A DNA stretch of 50,470 bases from a virus, in the IMG/VR virus record IMGVR_UViG_3300020123_000124, positions 1-50,470 of that record; one strand, written 5' to 3'. The translations under genes and the position numbers were made by a program. The notes under the pieces are model-generated. The model worked only from the letters and a program-made list of their open reading frames with translations. It was not told where the DNA came from and ran no database searches. Positions within the stretch are counted from its first letter, which is position 1, and each line of letters opens with the position of its first letter. Positions 46,785-50,470 of the stretch are shown piece after piece.

Positions 46785-47201
46785 ATGGCAGGCAAAGCAA
46801 CCTACCTGGAAGATCAAGTGCTGAACTACATGAAGGGGACGACCTTTGTAGCCCCCACCACGAATGTCTATGTCGCATTGTTTACCACAGCGCCCGCCGA
46901 TGACGGTACAGGCTACGTGGAGGTGTCGGGCGGCTCCTATGCGCGCGTGCTCATGGCACGCTCAACCGCATGGTCGGCCATCACCGGCGGCACCTCGCCG
47001 CACCAGATCAGCAATAACGGCGTGCTGACCTTCCCAACGCCCACTGTCTCATGGGGGACGGTCGTCGCGGTGGGCATCTTCGATCTCGTGACGCTCAACG
47101 CTGGCAACCTCTTGTACTGGAATACCATCACGTCCCAGGCAATCGGAATTGGGGTCGTGGCAAGTTTTGCCATAGGAGCGCTTGTGATATCTGAGGACTA
47201 G
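46785..47201 (+). CDS. Small tail protein, gp80-like (138 aa)
   Basis: AAAGGAAC precedes ATG 46785. The pattern VYVALFTTAPADDGTGYVEV, SGGSYARVLM and VSWGTVVAVGIFD is shared with small tail-fibre-associated proteins of actinophages. Beta-rich. Structural role inferred from similarity and position. Confidence 0.7.
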   Translation: MAGKATYLEDQVLNYMKGTTFVAPTTNVYVALFTTAPADDGTGYVEVSGGSYARVLMARSTAWSAITGGTSPHQISNNGVLTFPTPTVSWGTVVAVGIFDLVTLNAGNLLYWNTITSQAIGIGVVASFAIGALVISED

Positions 47202-47230
47202 TTGACGTATCTTACACAATGTGATATACT
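47202..47230 (+). promoter_or_regulatory. Promoter TTGACG-17-TATACT of second HNH gene
   Basis: TTGACG (47202-47207), 17 bases, TATACT (47225-47230), immediately after the stop of the small tail protein and before AGGAGG of the HNH gene. Confidence 0.75.
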
Positions 47231-47252
47231 ATACCAATAGGAGGCATATCAC

Positions 47253-48044
47253 ATGAAAAAGATGAGTCAAGAGATCGAGTTGAAGATTGTTCAACTGTAT
47301 CAAGATGGAGCGCGTCCAACGTATATTGCGAAAGACCTGAATGTAAGTGAAAACACAGTTCAGAGGGTGCTTGACAGAAATGGAATAGCCCGACGTGGCC
47401 CTGTACAGCGTCGGATGAAGCCTCATCTACAGGCCAGCATTTGCGAAAGGTATGCAGCGGGAGAAAGCGTCAAACTTTTAGCAAAGGATTTTGATGTATC
47501 AGTCTTCACTATAAGGGATATCGTGAAATCAAATGGTGGAGAAATCAATCCTAGAGGACAGCAATACAGGAGGTTTACTAACGATGAGCTTGAAACTATG
47601 AGACAAATGCGCGATCAAGGAGCTAGCCAGACGGCTATTGCGACAACTCTCAACACAAGCCAAATCGTTGTTAGCCGTGTCATGAAAGAAAATGGGATAG
47701 TACCCAATCAGGTTGGACATGCCACAGGTTCGAAACATGCTTCATGGAGAGGCGGGAGACATATTACTCAGAGTGGTTACTATGAGATATGGCTTGACCC
47801 GAAAGACCCAATGGCTCCATTTATGCGTAATCGTATGGGCTACGTGCTTGAACATCGCTTAGTCCTGGCAAGAAAGTTAGGCAGACCCTTGAAGAAATCT
47901 GAGACTGTTCATCATATCAATGGAGATAAGTTGGATAATCGCTCAGAAAACCTACAGTTACGACAAGGAAGGCATGGCAATGGTGAAGTCTATTGCTGTG
48001 CTGACTGTGGTTCACGAAATATTGTGCAATGTGAAATCGAGTAG
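47253..48044 (+). CDS. HNH endonuclease with HTH modules (263 aa)
   Basis: ATG 47253 is behind AGGAGG. Three helix-turn-helix-like segments of the homeodomain/resolvase type (IVQLYQDGARPTYIAKDLNV, CERYAAGESVKLLAKDFDV, RQMRDQGASQTAIATTLNTS) cover residues 8-145. An HNH_3 nuclease follows (YVLEHRLVLARKLGRPLKKS, TVHHINGDKLDNRSENLQLR), then a terminal CADCGSRNI...C ribbon. Freestanding homing nuclease inserted in the fibre operon on the coding strand. Confidence 0.9.
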   Translation: MKKMSQEIELKIVQLYQDGARPTYIAKDLNVSENTVQRVLDRNGIARRGPVQRRMKPHLQASICERYAAGESVKLLAKDFDVSVFTIRDIVKSNGGEINPRGQQYRRFTNDELETMRQMRDQGASQTAIATTLNTSQIVVSRVMKENGIVPNQVGHATGSKHASWRGGRHITQSGYYEIWLDPKDPMAPFMRNRMGYVLEHRLVLARKLGRPLKKSETVHHINGDKLDNRSENLQLRQGRHGNGEVYCCADCGSRNIVQCEIE

Positions 48045-48134
48045 TTTTTAGAATTGTACGCTTAGTATCTTTTGCCTAGTGCCTGGGCAGTTCGCTGTTC
48101 AGACATTAGGCCAAGGGTGATTAGGAGAAACAAC

Positions 48135-48800
48135 ATGGCGGTAGGAAGTACCCCAAGAGACTCAGGTAATATCCCTCTCGGATGTGTACTCGTTCCTGGC
48201 GACAACACACCGCAAGCCCTGCAAGGAGGGGCAGAATTCACCGATGCTGGCGGCAACGTCTCAGCACCGGCCAGGGTGGAGATCACACCTGGCTCAAAGA
48301 AGACCTACACCTATACCATTTCGGCAACGGCCCCGTATGCCACGCCGACTGATTGGGTGGTGCTGCGTGGGTCAGCCACCACGCTCGTCAAAGTCGTGCA
48401 TATTGAATACTCAGGGGTCGCGACGGCGGCAACGGCGGGCAATATCATTCTGATCAAGAAGCACACGATAGCCAATACAGGTGGCACCAGTACGACCCCT
48501 GCGTTCATCAAGCATGATAGCAATGATGCTGCGGGAACGGCGGTGATCTTGCTCTACTCGGTGGCTCCCACCATTGACGGTACGGCGGTCATCTGGAAGA
48601 CGGTCAGACTGACGTATGGACTGGTCGCGGCGGCGGCTGGCACATGGGCGCAAGACCGCTACGTGTGGGATCATAGCAGTTCGCCATTTGAACCGATGAC
48701 CTTGCGTGGTGTCGCTCAAGAACTGGCGTTCAACTTTAATAGTGTGGCTATCCCATCGGGCGGCGTGTATGACCTGTCCGTGACATGGACTGAGGAATAG
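48135..48800 (+). CDS. Beta-rich tail protein (221 aa)
   Basis: ATG 48135 follows AGGAGAAAC. The earlier frame start at 48072 has no ribosome site. It begins GSTPRDSGNIPLGCVLVPGD and is beta-rich throughout (ARVEITPGSKKTYTYTISAT, WKTVRLTYGLVAAAAGTW, GGVYDLSVTWTEE). It sits between the HNH gene and the LamG fibre, and a tail-tip structural role is inferred. No family was recognised. Confidence 0.6.
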   Translation: MAVGSTPRDSGNIPLGCVLVPGDNTPQALQGGAEFTDAGGNVSAPARVEITPGSKKTYTYTISATAPYATPTDWVVLRGSATTLVKVVHIEYSGVATAATAGNIILIKKHTIANTGGTSTTPAFIKHDSNDAAGTAVILLYSVAPTIDGTAVIWKTVRLTYGLVAAAAGTWAQDRYVWDHSSSPFEPMTLRGVAQELAFNFNSVAIPSGGVYDLSVTWTEE

Positions 48801-48823
48801 CAGAGCTTTAATCAGGATAAGGC

Positions 48824-50470
48824 ATGAGCTATCAAAGCACTATCCTTGCTGACAGCCCTATCCGGTACTACCGTCTCGGTGAGTCATCCGGGACGGTAGC
48901 GACTGATATCGGGAGCCAGGTGCAAAACGGCACGCTCTCCGGCACGATCACGCTCTCGCAACCAGGCTTGCTTGTTGGTGACGCGAATACTTCTATGCTT
49001 TTCGGCGGCGGCTCTATCGCGCTCCCCACGACGGGGATGCCAACGAACGCAGTTCCCTGGTCAGCAGAAGCATGGGTAACGCTGACCGCTGCCGACTCCG
49101 TGTACCGGTCTGTCCTGACATTTGGCACGTTTACAGGCACTCCGCATTCTGGTATACGGTTTGACTACGGTGGCGGGTTCGGGAATGCCTTTGCTCTCAC
49201 AAATGTCAATTACTCCTTTAGTATCCTGAGTGGCGCCCTGACTGCTGGCACCACGTATCATCTGGTGGGAACCTATGACGGGACGACGGTAACATTCTTT
49301 GTGAATGGGACATCTGTTGGAACGCAGGTCGTCACCCTTACGCTTGGAACTGCTCTTTGCAACATAGGCACAAACGAGGCAGGCAACGCCTGGGCTGGTG
49401 TCATTGACGAGGTCTCCTTTTACAGCACAACGCTCTCAACCGGGCAAGTCGCCGCGCACTACACGGCTGGCACAACAGCCCCTGTCATCCTGACACCGCG
49501 TTTCATCGGGCGTGCATTGGGTGCAACCATCATTCCTGAGCCGATCAAACAGCCGCTCCCCTATATCAGGCGTGCGTTCGGCTCAACCATTATCTACGAG
49601 AACCGGACGTTTGTCCCGCGTGCGTTGGGTGGGGTCTACATGCCTGATACGGTGATGTGGGTGCCGCGCGCACTGGTCAGCACAGAGCAATTCGCGCTCT
49701 TGCGTAGCCTCACGCTTGCAGGCGTTGGGACACTCACGCCAACGCTTTCAGCAAATACCGCGCTCAGTAGTACCCTCGCGGGCGTCGGCACACTTGCAGA
49801 AACGTTGACGCTGGCTACCGCGCTTTCTGATACCCTCGCGGGCGTCGGCACACTCACCGGGACGCTCACCCTTGCGACAGCCCTCAGTACGACGATAGCA
49901 GGCGTTGGGACGCTTTCAGGAACGCTTTCAGCCAATACCGCACTCTCCACAACGGATGCAGGGGTAGGAACGCTCTCAGGAACACTGTCAGCGAACACGG
50001 CGCTTGCAGCGCAGCTTGCCGGTACAGGTACACTCACCGGATCACTTTTTGCGGTAAGTCAGCCACTTCCCTACATCGGGCGCGGGCTGCTTTCAACCAT
50101 CGTCTACGAGCAACGGACATTCATTCCGCGCGCCATAGCGGGAACCTACATTCCTGATACGATCTTGCCGGTGCCGCGTGCGCTGCTCAGTACGATACAG
50201 GCGACGGTCGGGCTTTCTTGCACGCTGGTCGGGGTTGGCACCCTCACAGGAGTCCTATCAGGTCCAGGAGTTCTTACATGTACGATGGCCGGGGTTGGAA
50301 CGCTCACCGAAACACTCTCACTGGCAACAAGCCTGACTGATACTCTGGCGGGCGTTGGCACCCTCACAGCGACGCTCTCACTTGCCACAGCCCTGACCGA
50401 AACGAATACAGGCATAGGCCAGCTTTCAGGTACCCTTGCAGCGAACACCGCCCTGAGTTTGAGTATGGCA
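48824..50470 (+). CDS. LamG-domain tail fibre/adhesin, 5' part (continues at 1-412)
   Basis: Open to the window end and continuous in frame with 1-412 once the 127-base overlap is merged, giving about 643 residues. It starts at ATG 48824 after AGGATAAGG. Residues 1-215 form a concanavalin A-like LamG domain, a carbohydrate-binding fold common in phage receptor-binding proteins. The start (MSYQSTILADSPIRYYRLGE) closely resembles that of the protein at 39244. Two copies of a module ending in PRAL..T and containing YE.RTF.PRA are then interleaved with 20-residue repeats of the type LAGVGTLTGTLSLATALS. It probably sits at the tail tip as a host-recognition fibre. The domain call is by sequence pattern and the adhesin role is inferred from position. 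Confidence 0.8.
   Translation, partial: MSYQSTILADSPIRYYRLGESSGTVATDIGSQVQNGTLSGTITLSQPGLLVGDANTSMLFGGGSIALPTTGMPTNAVPWSAEAWVTLTAADSVYRSVLTFGTFTGTPHSGIRFDYGGGFGNAFALTNVNYSFSILSGALTAGTTYHLVGTYDGTTVTFFVNGTSVGTQVVTLTLGTALCNIGTNEAGNAWAGVIDEVSFYSTTLSTGQVAAHYTAGTTAPVILTPRFIGRALGATIIPEPIKQPLPYIRRAFGSTIIYENRTFVPRALGGVYMPDTVMWVPRALVSTEQFALLRSLTLAGVGTLTPTLSANTALSSTLAGVGTLAETLTLATALSDTLAGVGTLTGTLTLATALSTTIAGVGTLSGTLSANTALSTTDAGVGTLSGTLSANTALAAQLAGTGTLTGSLFAVSQPLPYIGRGLLSTIVYEQRTFIPRAIAGTYIPDTILPVPRALLSTIQATVGLSCTLVGVGTLTGVLSGPGVLTCTMAGVGTLTETLSLATSLTDTLAGVGTLTATLSLATALTETNTGIGQLSGTLAANTALSLSMA
49715..50074 (+). repeat. 60-base tandem repeats, array 1 (in tail fibre)
   Basis: Six in-frame 60-base units begin at 49715, 49775, 49835, 49895, 49955 and 50015. 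Each encodes a 20-residue motif around AGVGTL.GTL...TALS. Units differ from each other by scattered substitutions, so this is a degenerate array. The glycine/threonine/alternating-hydrophobic pattern suits a repetitive beta-structured fibre shaft. Confidence 0.85.
50225..50470 (+). repeat. 60-base tandem repeats, array 2 (continues to about 300 at the window start)
   Basis: Units begin at 50225, 50285 and 50345 (the same as position 2), then at 62, 122, 182 and 242. They share the AGVGTL core with array 1. The two arrays are separated by a non-repeat module that itself resembles the segment before array 1, which implies duplication of a module-plus-repeats block. Confidence 0.8.
50344..50470. 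repeat. Terminal overlap, copy 2 (identical to 1-127)
   Basis: Exact second copy of bases 1-127. Removing one copy leaves about 50,343 unique bases. The overlap lies inside the 60-base repeat array of the tail-fibre gene. A repeat-induced false join is therefore conceivable, but the surrounding repeat units differ from each other and the frame is preserved. Confidence 0.95.

Noticed and set aside
49715-50470. CRISPR-like array
   Set aside because: The 60-base periodicity is in-frame protein coding with degenerate units and no unique spacers.
48824-50470. Diversity-generating retroelement with variable fibre region
   Set aside because: No reverse transcriptase is encoded anywhere in the closed genome, and no template/variable repeat pair was seen.

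Overview
This window is best read as the complete genome of a temperate, long-tailed (siphovirus-type, HK97-fold) dsDNA phage. The first 127 bases are identical to the last 127 (1-127 = 50344-50470), and one tail gene reads in frame across the join. The sequence is therefore a circularly closed contig of about 50,343 unique bases. Head and tail genes follow standard siphovirus order, and there are a tyrosine integrase, a regulatory switch and an initiator plus helicase-loader pair. The lysin has a DUF1906 (Rv2525c-like) domain followed by an LGFP-like segment, and no outer-membrane lysis genes are visible. Together with strong Shine-Dalgarno (SD) sites and sigma-70/A promoters, this suggests a single-membrane soil-type host such as an actinobacterium or Chloroflexota (Ktedonobacteria-like). 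Host assignment is a guess.

Layout. 48824-50470 continuing into 1-412: a LamG-domain tail fibre ending in 20-residue repeats. 548-3195 (+): accessory tail protein, small membrane proteins, endolysin and holin-like protein. 3201-3228: terminator facing the leftward block. 3251-15168 (-): a long, mostly translationally coupled leftward early operon. Reading 5' to 3' it has an excisionase-like HTH protein, small Zn-ribbon proteins, an XRE regulator with an adenine/cytosine methyltransferase, a replication initiator with putative iterons inside its gene, an AAA+ loader, a cluster of uncharacterised membrane proteins with a GIY-YIG nuclease, and a ribbon-helix-helix pair with its own promoter and operator. 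15264-15771 (-): two small genes. 15902-16891 (+): integrase. 16901-17991 (-): small genes ending at a divergent promoter/operator switch (18020-18114).

18213-21531 (+): rightward early small genes, including a Rad52-like annealing protein, and a strongly structured 280-base non-coding block (20202-20467). 21528-39244 (+): packaging and morphogenesis, comprising TerS, TerL, portal, prohead protease fused to other domains, major capsid protein, connectors, tail tube, tail chaperones with a -1 frameshift, and tape measure. 39244-48800 (+): tail tip and fibre genes. These include a 1335-residue protein that joins a glycosidase-like domain, a phosphoesterase domain, two beta-sandwich repeats and a tail-hub-like region.

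Three homing-type endonucleases (GIY-YIG 6058-6573, HNH 35595-36644, HNH 47253-48044) sit between phage genes. Both HNH genes carry their own near-consensus promoters, and the first one abuts the tape-measure start, which then appears to be an AUU codon. A tRNA-like gene with its own extended -10 promoter lies antisense between the tail tube and tail chaperone genes. The most unusual features are this tRNA, the multi-enzyme tail protein, the helically phased repeats in the initiator gene, several promoter-plus-hairpin RNA candidates, and the membrane-protein module of unknown function.
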